Positions 27,508 through 36,248 of a stretch of 64,000 bases of DNA are shown piece after piece. Both the position numbers and the translations under genes were made by a program. The stretch spans positions 124,001 to 188,000 of the forward strand of contig CAVTBJ010000002.1 in assembly GCA_963732925.1 (NCBI GenBank). Reading direction: 5' to 3'. The number at the start of each line of letters is the position of its first letter. The stretch's first letter is position 1. Source of the stretch: DASZRZ01 sp963732925. Lineage in GTDB: Bacteria > Acidobacteriota > Terriglobia > Terriglobales > Acidobacteriaceae. A model generated the notes under the pieces. That model saw only the letters and a list, made by a program, of their open reading frames with translations. It was not told where the DNA came from and made no database searches.

Positions 27508-27849
27508 CTAAACGTGAATGTCGAGCTTCTGCACGTACAGTGACCGAACCTTTATGGTGACAGGCATCCAGATAGCTGAGGCGATACGAAGGAATATGAT
27601 GTGGAGTATCGGACCATAAATAATAGCCATAACTATCAAAACGACACTTTCAAAGCCCTGCAAATATGCTATCCCCAGTCCACAAGCAAACCCGATCAGT
27701 CCGTAAATCCAATTGTATTTGAAAATTACCATCAGCCTTGTGCCGCACTGTGTGCAGAGAAATTCCCGATGCATATGAACATCGCTGATATCCAAGGGAA
27801 AGTCGCATACCGGACATTGATAATGTGTTTTGCTGCTGATTTTCAACAT
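27508..27849 (-). CDS. Small zinc-ribbon, two-helix membrane protein (copy B)
   Basis: 113 residues. THYQCPVCDFPLDIS ... FLCTQCGTRLM forms the zinc ribbon, then two membrane helices (YGLIGFACGLGIAYLQGF and VVLIVMAIIYGPILHIIFL) and a basic/aromatic tail. It is similar in layout to the protein at 26891-27271. It starts 35 bp after the stop of the orphan RHS tail and is on the same strand, so translation from the same message is possible. Its base composition is more AT-rich than the surrounding genes. An immunity role is a guess from position only. Confidence 0.65.
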   Translation of the reverse strand: MLKISSKTHYQCPVCDFPLDISDVHMHREFLCTQCGTRLMVIFKYNWIYGLIGFACGLGIAYLQGFESVVLIVMAIIYGPILHIIFLRIASAIWMPVTIKVRSLYVQKLDIHV

Positions 27850-27884
27850 AAACCATAAGCCTCTCGCGAATCGATCTGACCTCG

Positions 27885-28658
27885 TTAGTTTCCGATCGCA
27901 TCACAAGTCTTCTGAATCGAACCGGCCACAAAACCAACAGCCGGGTGCCCCATCCTGAGCGCAGCGAAGGGTGGGTTTAAACAGTAACGTAGAGCCTCGG
28001 GCATGACAACATATCCCACAATGACAAACCCGAACCGCTTGCGGGCCTGTTCGAGCGCCCGCAGAAGGTATCCCGTTTGGCCGCCGTGCGCAGGAATAGC
28101 CGCCGCTGATAGCAACTGAAAGTAATGAAGTGGGTCTGACCGGTATTCTGATACCGCTTCAAATTGCGCGGCATGCAGCAAATTGTCGCACACCTTGTTC
28201 CGCCCACCCTTCGCTGCGCTCAGGATGGGGCACCCGGCAGCGACTCCAAGCGCCTTCGTCAGAGCCCCGCCGATTGCGGTCTCGCCGAATCTGATAGCGG
28301 GTGTGGAACTGAATATGAACTGAAAGCCCGAATCGACTGACACTGCTCCCGCGCCCTTGGCGGTTATGCGGAGCGCCGGGCTGGCTCCTACATTTTCCGC
28401 AAGCCCAACGGCAGCACCGGGCCGACCGGGACCGAGAATGAGGTTTGTAAGCGAAGAAAAGTCATTAGAAAAAATATTGGAGGCTAAGGGGACATTCTGC
28501 AAATGAGCGTAGTGCGCCACACTCATGCTGTTCGCGAGGTTTGCCGCACACTGAAACACTTGTCCCTGAGATTGGGGCGTCGAATGCCACTGTACATAGT
28601 TCATTTTGCGCGGTGTTGTGTGAGGATACGGATGCAGAAACCGGTAGCACTGCCCCAC
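27885..28658 (-). CDS. Orphan RHS-type C-terminal tail, interrupted by a RAYT-derived element
   Basis: The first part (NYVQWHSTPQSQGQVFQCAA, SMSVAHYAHLQNVPLASNIF, SNDFSSLTNLILGPGRPGAA) has the Gly/Ala/Ser-rich character of RHS toxin tails found without their core. The last part (AVGFVAGSIQKTCDAIGN) looks like the tail's native end. Between them, 27940-28238 is an inserted element with 36-bp inverted repeats and transposase remnants, and the reading frame happens to run through it. The start is unclear because displaced tails often lack one, and the first codons overlap the gene at 28601. Function unknown; probably inactive or altered. Confidence 0.5.
   Translation of the reverse strand: MGQCYRFLHPYPHTTPRKMNYVQWHSTPQSQGQVFQCAANLANSMSVAHYAHLQNVPLASNIFSNDFSSLTNLILGPGRPGAAVGLAENVGASPALRITAKGAGAVSVDSGFQFIFSSTPAIRFGETAIGGALTKALGVAAGCPILSAAKGGRNKVCDNLLHAAQFEAVSEYRSDPLHYFQLLSAAAIPAHGGQTGYLLRALEQARKRFGFVIVGYVVMPEALRYCLNPPFAALRMGHPAVGFVAGSIQKTCDAIGN
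27940..27975. repeat. Left 36-bp inverted repeat of a RAYT-derived element
   Basis: Perfect reverse complement of 28203-28238. It begins GCCGGGTGCCCC and ends GCGAAGGGTGGG. Together the two arms delimit a 299-bp element. REP-like arms around a RAYT transposase remnant are typical of these elements. Confidence 0.85.
27976..28202 (-). pseudogene. REP-associated tyrosine transposase (RAYT, IS200-like) remnant
   Basis: Starts at ATG 28174: MPRNLKRYQNTGQTHFITFS then CYQRRLFLRTAAKRDTF, which is the typical N-terminus of RAYT transposases. After a one-base shift near 28070 it continues LRALEQARKRFGFVIVGYVV then MPE. At exactly the point where the catalytic HxH motif should follow (MPEHVH in the family), the sequence changes to ALRYC and runs into the left repeat. 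So the transposase has lost its active site and everything after it, about two thirds of its length. It cannot move by itself. Confidence 0.8.
28203..28238. repeat. Right 36-bp inverted repeat of a RAYT-derived element
   Basis: Perfect reverse complement of 27940-27975. It begins CCCACCCTTCGC and ends GGGGCACCCGGC. The N-terminal end of the transposase remnant lies 29 bp inside it. Confidence 0.85.
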
Positions 28659-29020
28659 AGCATCACCATGAGCACTCGACCCCAGATGCCAAGTGCCAAT
28701 TGCAAATTAGGAACTAGCGCCAAAATGACAACAACAAGGTAGGCCACTGCCACGGATAGGAATAGCAGGCGCTCTTCAGCGCATTTGGTCTTGGACAGCA
28801 ATATCCCGAGGATCAAGAGAAAGGTCAGAGCGACTGGATGTTCGGAAAGGCCCGGTGGTACAGAAAGTGGCACGTTAGTTATGAGACGAACAAAATGAAT
28901 AACGAGCAGAAGCAGGCAATAGGAAAAGGCAAACCACCCCAATAAGCGATCCTCGTGAAAGCAGATACGGCCGCTATCGCCCATTAGCTCTCTTTCACCA
29001 CTAGTTGATTTAATGTCCAT
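28601..29020 (-). CDS. Four-helix membrane protein overlapping the RHS gene end (candidate immunity protein)
   Basis: 139 residues. Four hydrophobic stretches: LLGWFAFSYCLLLLVIHFVR, PVALTFLLILGILLS, LLFLSVAVAYLVVVILALVP and LALGIWGRVLMVMLWGSATG. Its ATG (29020) lies 11 bp inside the 3' end of the RHS gene, which implies translational coupling. A gene overlapping the end of an RHS toxin is usually its immunity gene, and a membrane location would suit a toxin acting at the membrane. No family is recognised. The 3' end overlaps the orphan tail reading frame. Confidence 0.65.
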   Translation of the reverse strand: MDIKSTSGERELMGDSGRICFHEDRLLGWFAFSYCLLLLVIHFVRLITNVPLSVPPGLSEHPVALTFLLILGILLSKTKCAEERLLFLSVAVAYLVVVILALVPNLQLALGIWGRVLMVMLWGSATGFCIRILTQHRAK

Positions 29021-30131
29021 ACTGCGGATTCCAGTTTTGTTGAGTACAAGTTGTTCGTATTTGTGAGGCGGCCGAAAATGTTACTGCGGCATTCGTACCC
29101 AAAAACATCAGCGCAGTTTTGGGTCTTCCCGTTGCTGCCGCAGCAAAAGCGGTTGTAGCGGAAGTTACCCATGCAGTCCCGGTAGAAACATCTGAATTGC
29201 CTCCAAGTTTCAGTTCGTCACTAAAGAATTGCATCCAGCTATCAACGACACAACCCACATATGCTGAGTAGGACTGTTGAAAGGCTGGCGGCCCCTTTAC
29301 CTCAGCATTGTCATTTCCCCCGGTTGCTGGCCCATTGCTTGCAGCTCCCTGACTTTGGGGCGGCTGGGTATCCGCTCCCGGCGAACTTCCGGACGGCGTT
29401 TGTCCTGAATTCTGTTGCGCCCAGTAGGCCCGCACTGCCTCCGCGTAAGCATCCCTGTTGAGCCAAGCTAGGTAGGCTTCGTCGACGGGGGTGTTGTTCG
29501 GAATTCCAAGTATGGGATAAGCGCTGGATAGGTCATCGCCCGTTACTCCCCCATCCACCCACCGGCATCCTCCGCTTGTCAGTTGGCCGTCAATCGAGCT
29601 GGTGATGCACTCCACGCCAAGACCAGAGGGATCACGCAAGTTTATCGGATCATTCAGCACGTACGCGTACCGGTTCCAGGTCTGCGGGTTCAGAACATTT
29701 CCCATAGTTGGGTCCGGACTCATGAAGCGCCCTATGGTGTGCTTGTAATAGCGAGCTCCAGCATAGTCCAGGCCCAGAGTTGAATCTCGATCATATCCTG
29801 TGAATTTGTGCGTGTCCGTTGTCGAAGCAACCACCTCGCCGCCAAACGATAAGTACTCCAAGTCTCCCTGGACCGAACCCGTGGCATCGGTAATCAGTCG
29901 CGTCGAGCCCAGATGATCGGCAAAGAAATAGAAGACGTTACCGCCGGCATCATCCCGGCGGGCAACGCGCTCCCCAGCGAAAAAGATGTACTCGTAGATA
30001 GTACTGCCGCTGGCATCGGAAGTAGGCAGCTCCTGCCCGCGCTGCCCTGGTTGCAAGCTCGATACCGGGGACACGCATGGATATCCCTTTTTGCGATGGG
30101 ACTGATATAGGCTGCTGAAATAGCACCGCAA
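29010..30131 (-). CDS. RHS repeat-associated core protein with variable C-terminal tail (5' truncated)
   Basis: The RHS core is complete: DDAGGNVFYFFADHLGSTR, HKFTGYDRDSTLGLDYAG, ARYYKHTIGRFMSPDPTMG and WNRYAYVLNDPINLRDPSGL, where the tail begins. The tail (about 210 residues) has a Gln/Ser/Gly-rich linker, then FQQSYSAYVGCVVDSWMQF and an Ala/Thr-rich hydrophobic section (AWVTSATTAFAAAAT, ALMFLGTNAAVTFSA). RHS proteins form a shell that holds a toxic C-terminal domain. Here the shell (normally 1,000 or more residues) is missing: only about 50 poorly matching residues precede the core. It is therefore a truncated gene. The tail's activity is not recognisable. Confidence 0.75.
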   Translation of the reverse strand: MRCYFSSLYQSHRKKGYPCVSPVSSLQPGQRGQELPTSDASGSTIYEYIFFAGERVARRDDAGGNVFYFFADHLGSTRLITDATGSVQGDLEYLSFGGEVVASTTDTHKFTGYDRDSTLGLDYAGARYYKHTIGRFMSPDPTMGNVLNPQTWNRYAYVLNDPINLRDPSGLGVECITSSIDGQLTSGGCRWVDGGVTGDDLSSAYPILGIPNNTPVDEAYLAWLNRDAYAEAVRAYWAQQNSGQTPSGSSPGADTQPPQSQGAASNGPATGGNDNAEVKGPPAFQQSYSAYVGCVVDSWMQFFSDELKLGGNSDVSTGTAWVTSATTAFAAAATGRPKTALMFLGTNAAVTFSAASQIRTTCTQQNWNPQYGH

Positions 30132-30300
30132 GTGCGAGGCGTGCCGTCAGGCGTGACCTGCGCACCCTGCCGATGTGGCGCTTTACGGCATCGGCATTTC
30201 GACACTGGAGTCGCCGTCTGCACGGCGCCTCTTGCTGCGGACCGCGCCGGGCAAGTTTCCCGATCTTGTTCCTCATTGGCCACCGGAGGAAAGCTCAGGA

Positions 30301-32740
30301 ATGAAACCTGCAGCCAAGCTTTTCATTGGAGCGACTGCCGCACTCGGAGCGGCGGCTATGCTGGCGGTGTTTCCGCATTGGTCGTCACAAGGCGTGCTCC
30401 GATTTTCCGTTTACCTCAGCATCGCTCTGCTTACGTCGGGCCTGAAGGTCGTAGTCCCGGGAATTAACGGGTCCATGTCGGTCACCTTTCTTTTTGTCCT
30501 GCTTGGGTCGCTGGAATTGTCCCTGCCGGAAACCATGTTTCTGGGCTGCGCCGCTACCCTGACGCAGTGCTTCTGGAAGATGAACCGCCCGGCCAAGCCG
30601 GTGCGGATCCTGTTCAATGTGGTCAGCATGATGGCGCCCACGGTCTACGCAACCTGGTTTGCCTTTCATGTGTCGCTGCCTCTCCTGGGCCACCAGGCGC
30701 CTAGCCTCATGGTGGCCACGCTGGTCTTCTTCCTGTTCAACACCATTCCTATCGCCGCCGTGATCTGCCTGGCGGAAGGTGGCGAGTTCAGCAAAATCTG
30801 GCGTGAATACTACTTCTGGACCCTTCCTCTCTACCTCGCCGGCGCGGCCCTCGTCATGCTCGTGCATCTGCTCAACCACTGGGCGGGATGGCAAACTTCG
30901 CTGCTGATTGCCCCCGTCGTCTACTGGGTCTATCGGTCCTATCGGCTCTATGTCGGCAAACTGGAAACCGAGAAGCTTCACGTCGAGGAAATGGCGGCCC
31001 TGCACCTGCGCACCATCGAGGCCCTGGCTCTGGCCATCGACGCCAAGGACCACACCACGCACGACCACTTGCTGCGCGTGCGTATTTACGCAACCGAGAT
31101 TGCCAGGGAAATGAACCTGCCGCCAGACCAGGTGGAGGCTCTGAAGGCCGCAGCCATGCTGCACGACATCGGGAAGCTGGCTGTCCCCGAACACATCATC
31201 AACAAGCCCGGCCGGCTCACTCCCGAAGAGTTCGAAAAGATGCGGATCCATCCCGTTGTCGGCGCTGAGATTCTGTCCCGTGTCAAATTTCCTTATCCGG
31301 TGGTTCCCATTGTTCGCTCCCATCACGAAAAATGGGACGGCAGCGGCCACCCCGACGGCCTGAAGGAAGAAGAAATTCCCATCGGCTCGCGCATTCTCTC
31401 GGTTGTCGATTGCCTGGACGCTCTGGCCTCCGATCGCCAGTATCGCCGCGCCATCCCGCTGGATCGCGCGATGGAACACGTGGCCGGCCTTGCGGGAAAG
31501 GACTTCGACCCCAAGGTGGTTGCGATTCTGCGACGCCGCTATCTCGAACTGGAGCAGTTGGCGCGGGCCCAGTCCGCTCCCAGTCAGGAAAACGGCGGGC
31601 ACAGTTTGGGCCCGCAGCGCGCCGCGGTTCCGGCCAGCGGCTTTGAGCGGGAGAATAGCGCCGGCCCCGCGTCGGAAGTCGACTTTCTCACCTCCATCGC
31701 TGCTGCGCGGCAGGAGGCGCAAATGCTCTTTGAACTGACCCATGACCTGGGCAGCTCTCTCAGCCTCGACGAAACCTTGTCCGTCGTTTCCGCGCGCCTG
31801 CAAAAGTTGATTCCCTACGATGCCATCGCCATCTGGATCCGCGATCAGGACGTGCTCACGCCGCGCCATGTCCATGGTGACGACTACCGTTTGTTTTCTA
31901 CTTTGCAGTTGCCGGTCGGCCAGGGACTCTCCGGCTGGGTAGTGCAGAACAACCAGCCAATCCTGAACGGCAATCCCTCGGTAGAGACCAGCTATCTTAA
32001 CGATCCTTCGAAGATCAGCACCTTGCAGTCGGCAATCTCCGTGCCCTTGCAGGGCCTGACCAGCACCATCGGCGCGCTCACTTTGTATCGCGCCGAAGGC
32101 GACGCTTTCAGCCGCGACAATTTGCGCATTCTGCTGGCCATCAGTCCCAAGCTCGCGCTCTCCATTGAAAACGCTATGAAGTACCAGCAGGTGCAGGACT
32201 CAGCGGAAACCGATTACCTGACCGGCCTGCCCGATGCCCGCTCGCTCTTTATTCACCTGGACCGGGAAATTGTGCGCTGTGAGCGCACCGCAACGGGCCT
32301 GGCCGTCCTTGTCTGCGACCTCAATGGCTTCAAGGCCATCAATGACCGTTTCGGGCACCTGGAGGGCAATCGCGCCCTGCGCCTGTTCGCCCAGAAGATC
32401 AAGGAAACCTGCCGCGAGTATGACTACGTGGCCCGCATGGGCGGAGACGAGTTCGTGCTGGTTGTCCCCGGGCTCACGCCGGATGCCGCTCTGGAGAAAG
32501 CCGCGCGCCTCAACGAATGCGCGGCGGCGACGGGCACACACCTCGTCCCCCGGGGAAGCGGGACTGCTTTCGCTCGCAGTGGGGAGCGCTTTCTATGGCA
32601 GCGATGGCACCCAGGCGGAGCAGTTGCTCGCCACCGCCGACCGCCGCATGTATCTCGGGAAGGGGATTCATCGCCGGGCGGACGGCTCGCTGGCTGGGAT
32701 GCAATCCTCCGCTTTCCCGCAAAGCACGGTGGTGCACTGA
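30301..32740 (+). CDS. Membrane HD-GYP / GAF / GGDEF cyclic di-GMP regulator (one frameshift)
   Basis: About 812 residues from ATG 30301, with a GGAGG site upstream. The N-terminal 210 residues hold about six membrane helices. HD-GYP follows: THDHLLRVRIYATEIA, MLHDIGKLAVPEHIINKPGR and SHHEKWDGSGHPDGL, a cyclic di-GMP phosphodiesterase domain. A GAF domain (LFELTHDLGSSLSLDETLSV ... LQLPVGQGLSGWVV) comes next, then GGDEF (DYLTGLPDARSLFIHLDR, REYD inhibitory site, MGGDEFVLV). Both synthesis and breakdown motifs look intact. A base-run error near 32545 shifts the frame; the end is LLATADRRMYLGKG ... FPQSTVVH at 32740. It points away from the truncated RHS gene. Confidence 0.9.
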
Positions 32741-32816
32741 GGTGCAGGTTCTTGCCATATGCACTCGTGAGGGACGGTAATGCTAGAATTCCTGGCCAGT
32801 ATTTGGAGGCAAGCTC

Positions 32817-33401
32817 ATGAGGACTTCACACCTACTTGCGGTTGGCGCGACTTTGTTGATCGCCCTCAGCACGGCCGCCGCACAGCAGATGCCATCCGCT
32901 CCCAAGGCCGCGGCCCAGCCCGGCCTGACTTTGCGATCGTCCGCATTTCAGGACGGCGGCATCATCCCCGATAAATACACCCAGGTCACTCCCCAGTTTG
33001 TCTCGCCCCCGCTCGAGTGGAGCAATGTTCCCGCGGGCACGGAGAGCTTTACTCTCATCCTGCACGATCTCGATGTCGCCCGGCAGAAGACGACCGAAGA
33101 TGTGCTCCACTGGATGACTTTCAATATTCCCGGCTCGGCGCGCTCGCTGCCGGGGGATGTTCCCCACTCCGACCGCCTGCCTGACGGCTCCATTCAGGCC
33201 AAAAATGTGCGCAACTCAGTGGGTTATCTCGGACCCGGTGCGCCTCGCCAGGGCCCCGACCATCATTATTCATTCGAGCTTTATGCTCTAGACAGCAAGC
33301 TTGAGCTGGGCCCCGACGCTACTCGCGACCAGGTACTGCGGGCCATGGACGGCCATATCCTTGGAAAAGGTGTGCTGGTAGGCCGCCACCACCTTCATTA
33401 G
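32817..33401 (+). CDS. Exported YbhB/YbcL-type PEBP family protein
   Basis: 194 residues with a signal peptide (LLAVGATLLIALSTAAAQQ). The phosphatidylethanolamine-binding fold is seen in SPPLEWSNVPAGTESFTLIL, HDLDVARQKTTEDVLHWMTF, NIPGSARSLPGDVP and GPGAPRQGPDHHYSFELYAL. The canonical DPDAP ligand motif reads DLDVA here, so ligand binding may differ. Bacterial members are of unknown physiological role, probably binding small anionic groups. It begins 76 bp after the cyclic di-GMP regulator on the same strand. Confidence 0.88.
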   Translation: MRTSHLLAVGATLLIALSTAAAQQMPSAPKAAAQPGLTLRSSAFQDGGIIPDKYTQVTPQFVSPPLEWSNVPAGTESFTLILHDLDVARQKTTEDVLHWMTFNIPGSARSLPGDVPHSDRLPDGSIQAKNVRNSVGYLGPGAPRQGPDHHYSFELYALDSKLELGPDATRDQVLRAMDGHILGKGVLVGRHHLH

Positions 33402-33422
33402 AGCAGGCCGATTCTAATTTCG

Positions 33423-33453
33423 CTCAGGCGCCAGTCTGCGGCTGGCGCCTGAG
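33423..33453. terminator. Hairpin between convergent genes, possible bidirectional terminator
   Basis: CTCAGGCGCCAG (33423-33434) pairs exactly with CTGGCGCCTGAG (33442-33453) over a 7-base loop. It lies between the stops of the PEBP gene (33401) and the oxidoreductase (33476). No clear T-run follows, so its termination strength is uncertain. Confidence 0.6.
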
Positions 33454-33475
33454 CCGGGAACTATCGAAACTGCAG

Positions 33476-34444
33476 TCAGATCTCCAGAACAAGTTTTCCC
33501 ACGCTTTTTCTCTCCCCCATCAAGGCAAAGCCCTCGGCGGCACGCTCCAGCGGCAGAACCGTTCCCACCAGCGGCTTCAATTTTCCCTCCGCAACCCAGC
33601 CCGCGAGCCGCTTCCATGCGGCGGACATTACTGTCTCCCGCTCCGCCAGCCGGCTCAGCCACAATCCGTGCACGCTGGTATTCCGCGCATATAGCGTGCG
33701 GGTCTCTACCTGCGACGGCTTGCCCGTGGCCGATCCATAGGAGATCACGCTGCCGAACAAACCCAGGCAGCGGACACTCTTGGCGGTATGCTCGCCTCCC
33801 AGCATCTCCAGCACGCCATCGACGCCTTCGCCTGTGGTAAGTTCGCGAATCTTTTCTTCGTAGTCGTCGCGCACGTACTGAATGCCATGGTCCAGCCCGA
33901 GTTCCCGCACCCGGGCAAGTTTTTCGTCGGTGGAGGCGGTCCCATAGGTCTCGATTCCCAATGTCCTGGCGATCTGCAGCGCGGCGGTTCCCACCCCTCC
34001 GGCTACAGCATGGATTAGCACCCGCCGCTTGCGGCCCAAATGTCCGTCGCCGGCGGGCTCCACGAACCCCGCCTTCCACAGCGCAAAATAGGCGGTGAAA
34101 AAATTTACCGGAAACGCCGCCGCCTCGGCAAAGCTGAAGCCTTCGGGTTTGGGCCAGACCAGACTGCGCCGCACCGCCATTGTTTCGGCGAAAGCGCCCC
34201 ACTGCGCGTAACCCATCACGGCTTCGCCGGTCTCCGCCAGGATGCCGGAAAATTCCCGTCCGGCGACAAACGGCGGGGGCGGAACGCCCTGGTACCCCCC
34301 GCGCATGGAAAGCAGATCGGCAAAGTTCAGCCCCACCGCCTGCACTTTCACCAGGACCTCACCCGGCTGTGGAATCGGGTCCGGTTGCTCGCGAAGCTCC
34401 AGAACTTCCGGACCGCCGGCGCGTACTACTACCATGGCTCGCAT
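33476..34444 (-). CDS. Quinone oxidoreductase-like NADPH-dependent MDR family protein
   Basis: 322 residues from MRAMVVVRAGGPEVLEL. GroES-like N-terminal domain (GEVLVKVQAVGLNFADLLSM, PFVAGREFSGILAETGEAV) and a Rossmann domain with VLIHAVAGGVGTAALQIART as the NADPH-binding AxxGxxG region. There are no zinc-binding Cys/His at the usual places, which suits zeta-crystallin/quinone reductase members. The C-terminal end (ERKSVGKLVLEI) matches the family. Substrate not determinable. It is a single gene convergent with the PEBP gene. Confidence 0.9.
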   Translation of the reverse strand: MRAMVVVRAGGPEVLELREQPDPIPQPGEVLVKVQAVGLNFADLLSMRGGYQGVPPPPFVAGREFSGILAETGEAVMGYAQWGAFAETMAVRRSLVWPKPEGFSFAEAAAFPVNFFTAYFALWKAGFVEPAGDGHLGRKRRVLIHAVAGGVGTAALQIARTLGIETYGTASTDEKLARVRELGLDHGIQYVRDDYEEKIRELTTGEGVDGVLEMLGGEHTAKSVRCLGLFGSVISYGSATGKPSQVETRTLYARNTSVHGLWLSRLAERETVMSAAWKRLAGWVAEGKLKPLVGTVLPLERAAEGFALMGERKSVGKLVLEI

Positions 34445-35035
34445 AGAAGAAAATTGTACTCGGAGTTTCGTGGGTGCTTCCGTGCACCCATCTCGGGGTT
34501 ACATTAAGAACCTTCAGGACGAGCCTATGAAGCCATCTGGCCAGCGTAGAAGTTCTAATGAATAGGCCATTGCCCTAAGTTCAGCGGAGCGGATTGTGCC
34601 GCAAGATCAGCGGGTCGCCAAAACAAAACCGGCGCGGTTCTCCCCCGAGACGTGCGCCGGTTGCTTCGAAGCTCCAATCAGACTGCTGGCATGACTGTAG
34701 GTCTGGCAGAAACTGGAAGCGGCTCCACCATGCTCCCCCGCTGGTTTCCAGGTCAACGGAGAACCCCAGTACACTTATTAGCATTCTAGATAACCTGTCG
34801 CCCTTCGCAGGGGAAAGATTCCGGGGGCGCGATTTCGCAATGTGGACGTCCAAACAGCTATGAAAATCCAGAAAAGACCTTTTTTAGGCGTGCATGCCCG
34901 TTGCTGGCGGTGATATAACTCTCCCCACATTTCGGGGCAAGCGGGCTAACCGCCTGGGCAGGGAAAAGCTTCATAGAGTTTTATTGGTTTCCGTCCAGGC
35001 GGCAGACGGAAACGATCCGTTGCCGTGAATAGGCG
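34445..35035. other. 591-bp non-coding region with two hairpins near its right end
   Basis: No convincing gene in either strand. Near the right end, GGCGGT around 34907 pairs with ACCGCC near 34950, enclosing a CCCC/GGGG stem. TTTCCGTC (34988-34995) pairs with GACGGAAA (35005-35012). These lie just before the PIN-TRAM gene and could form a structured leader. I could not match them to a known riboswitch. Confidence 0.5.
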
Positions 35036-36139
35036 ATGGGGGGACCCTTGGATCTCATACTGATTCGCCTCATATTTGTTGTTGTGGTAGCGGTGATGTG
35101 CTTGGTCTTGCAGCCCTTCGGGCTGGACGAGGCTCCCAGTGCCATCGCCGGAACCGTGATTGGTCTAGGAGTTGTGCTCTTTGAGCACCGCCTGCATTCT
35201 GTCAGCCTCAAGCGCCTGATTGGAGCCGCCGTGGGCAGCGTCCTCGGCATTTTGGGCGCCTACCTGTTCAGTCTGGTCCTGCACAACAGCGTGCCTCCCG
35301 GCCCTACCCAGAGCTTCCTGCAAATCATGGTCATGCTGCTCATGGCCTATGTGGGACTGGTTGTAGGCGCCAACAAGGGTGACCTGCTGAATCTTTCCGC
35401 GCTCGGCGGAATCTTCGGAGGCGAAAAGCAGGTCAGGAAAAGCATCAAAATTCTGGATACCAGTGTCATCATTGACGGCCGCATCGCCGATATCGCCGAA
35501 ACCGGCTTTCTGGACGGTATGCTCGTGATTCCCCAGTTCGTGCTTCGCGAGTTGCAACTCGTGGCCGACTCGGCCGATCCTCTCAAGCGCAACCGCGGCC
35601 GCCGCGGGCTGGACATCCTGCAGCGCATCCAGAAAATCGCCGCCGTCCAGGTGCAGATTTCGGAACAGGATTTTCCTGCCGTCCGCGAAGTCGACCTGAA
35701 GCTCATTGAGTTCGCCAAAATGTTCGAGGGCAAGATCGTCACCAATGACTTCAACCTGAATAAGGTGGCGCAGCTTCAGGGCGTCGAAGTCCTCAATATC
35801 AATGAGCTTGCCAATTCCCTCAAACCCGTGGTGCTTCCGGGCGAGATCATGCGCGTGTTCATTCTGAAGGAAGGCAAGGAATACAACCAGGGCGTCGCCT
35901 ATCTCGACGACGGAACGATGGTGGTGGTGGACAATGCCCGCAAGCTGATCGGCAAGACCATCGATATCGCCGTCACCTCGGTTCTGCAGACGACGGCCGG
36001 CAAGATGATCTTCGGCAAATACGACGAGCGCGGAGGCTCGGCGCTCCGCGTTGAAACTCTGAAGCCGGAAGTCCGCAAGCCGATGCCGGTTCCCGGGCCC
36101 GCGACTCCCGCGGTAGTAGCCGACTTGCCCAAGGAGTAG
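35036..36139 (+). CDS. PIN/TRAM domain membrane protein (YacL-like)
   Basis: 367 residues from ATG 35036. A TTG at 35048 preceded by GGGGGGA is an equally good start, giving MDLILIRLIFVVVV. About four membrane helices (ILIRLIFVVVVAVMCLVL ... LIGAAVGSVLGILGAYLFSL ... LLMAYVGLVVGANKG) are followed by a PIN nuclease-like domain with KILDTSVIIDGRIADIAETG and IVTNDFNLNKVAQLQGV, then a TRAM domain (LPGEIMRVFILKEGKEYNQG, YLDDGTMVVVDNARKLIG). The acidic PIN residues look present. The family's role is not well defined; RNA binding or cleavage is likely. Confidence 0.9.
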   Translation: MGGPLDLILIRLIFVVVVAVMCLVLQPFGLDEAPSAIAGTVIGLGVVLFEHRLHSVSLKRLIGAAVGSVLGILGAYLFSLVLHNSVPPGPTQSFLQIMVMLLMAYVGLVVGANKGDLLNLSALGGIFGGEKQVRKSIKILDTSVIIDGRIADIAETGFLDGMLVIPQFVLRELQLVADSADPLKRNRGRRGLDILQRIQKIAAVQVQISEQDFPAVREVDLKLIEFAKMFEGKIVTNDFNLNKVAQLQGVEVLNINELANSLKPVVLPGEIMRVFILKEGKEYNQGVAYLDDGTMVVVDNARKLIGKTIDIAVTSVLQTTAGKMIFGKYDERGGSALRVETLKPEVRKPMPVPGPATPAVVADLPKE

Positions 36140-36248
36140 GTTGTGGATAGCATTGGGCTCGTCCTATGCCCGCTGGAGAGCACTGCTGCGACTCGTCCAC
36201 ACAAGAACTGGGGAAGGTTCAAATCACAACTTCGATACCCTGAGCGCC

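Noticed and set aside
34581..34853. 90-codon minus-strand reading frame
   Set aside because: No ribosome site, no domain, odd composition; treated as non-coding.
34900..35035. Known cyclic di-GMP or fluoride riboswitch before the PIN-TRAM gene
   Set aside because: The conserved core sequences of these classes are not present.
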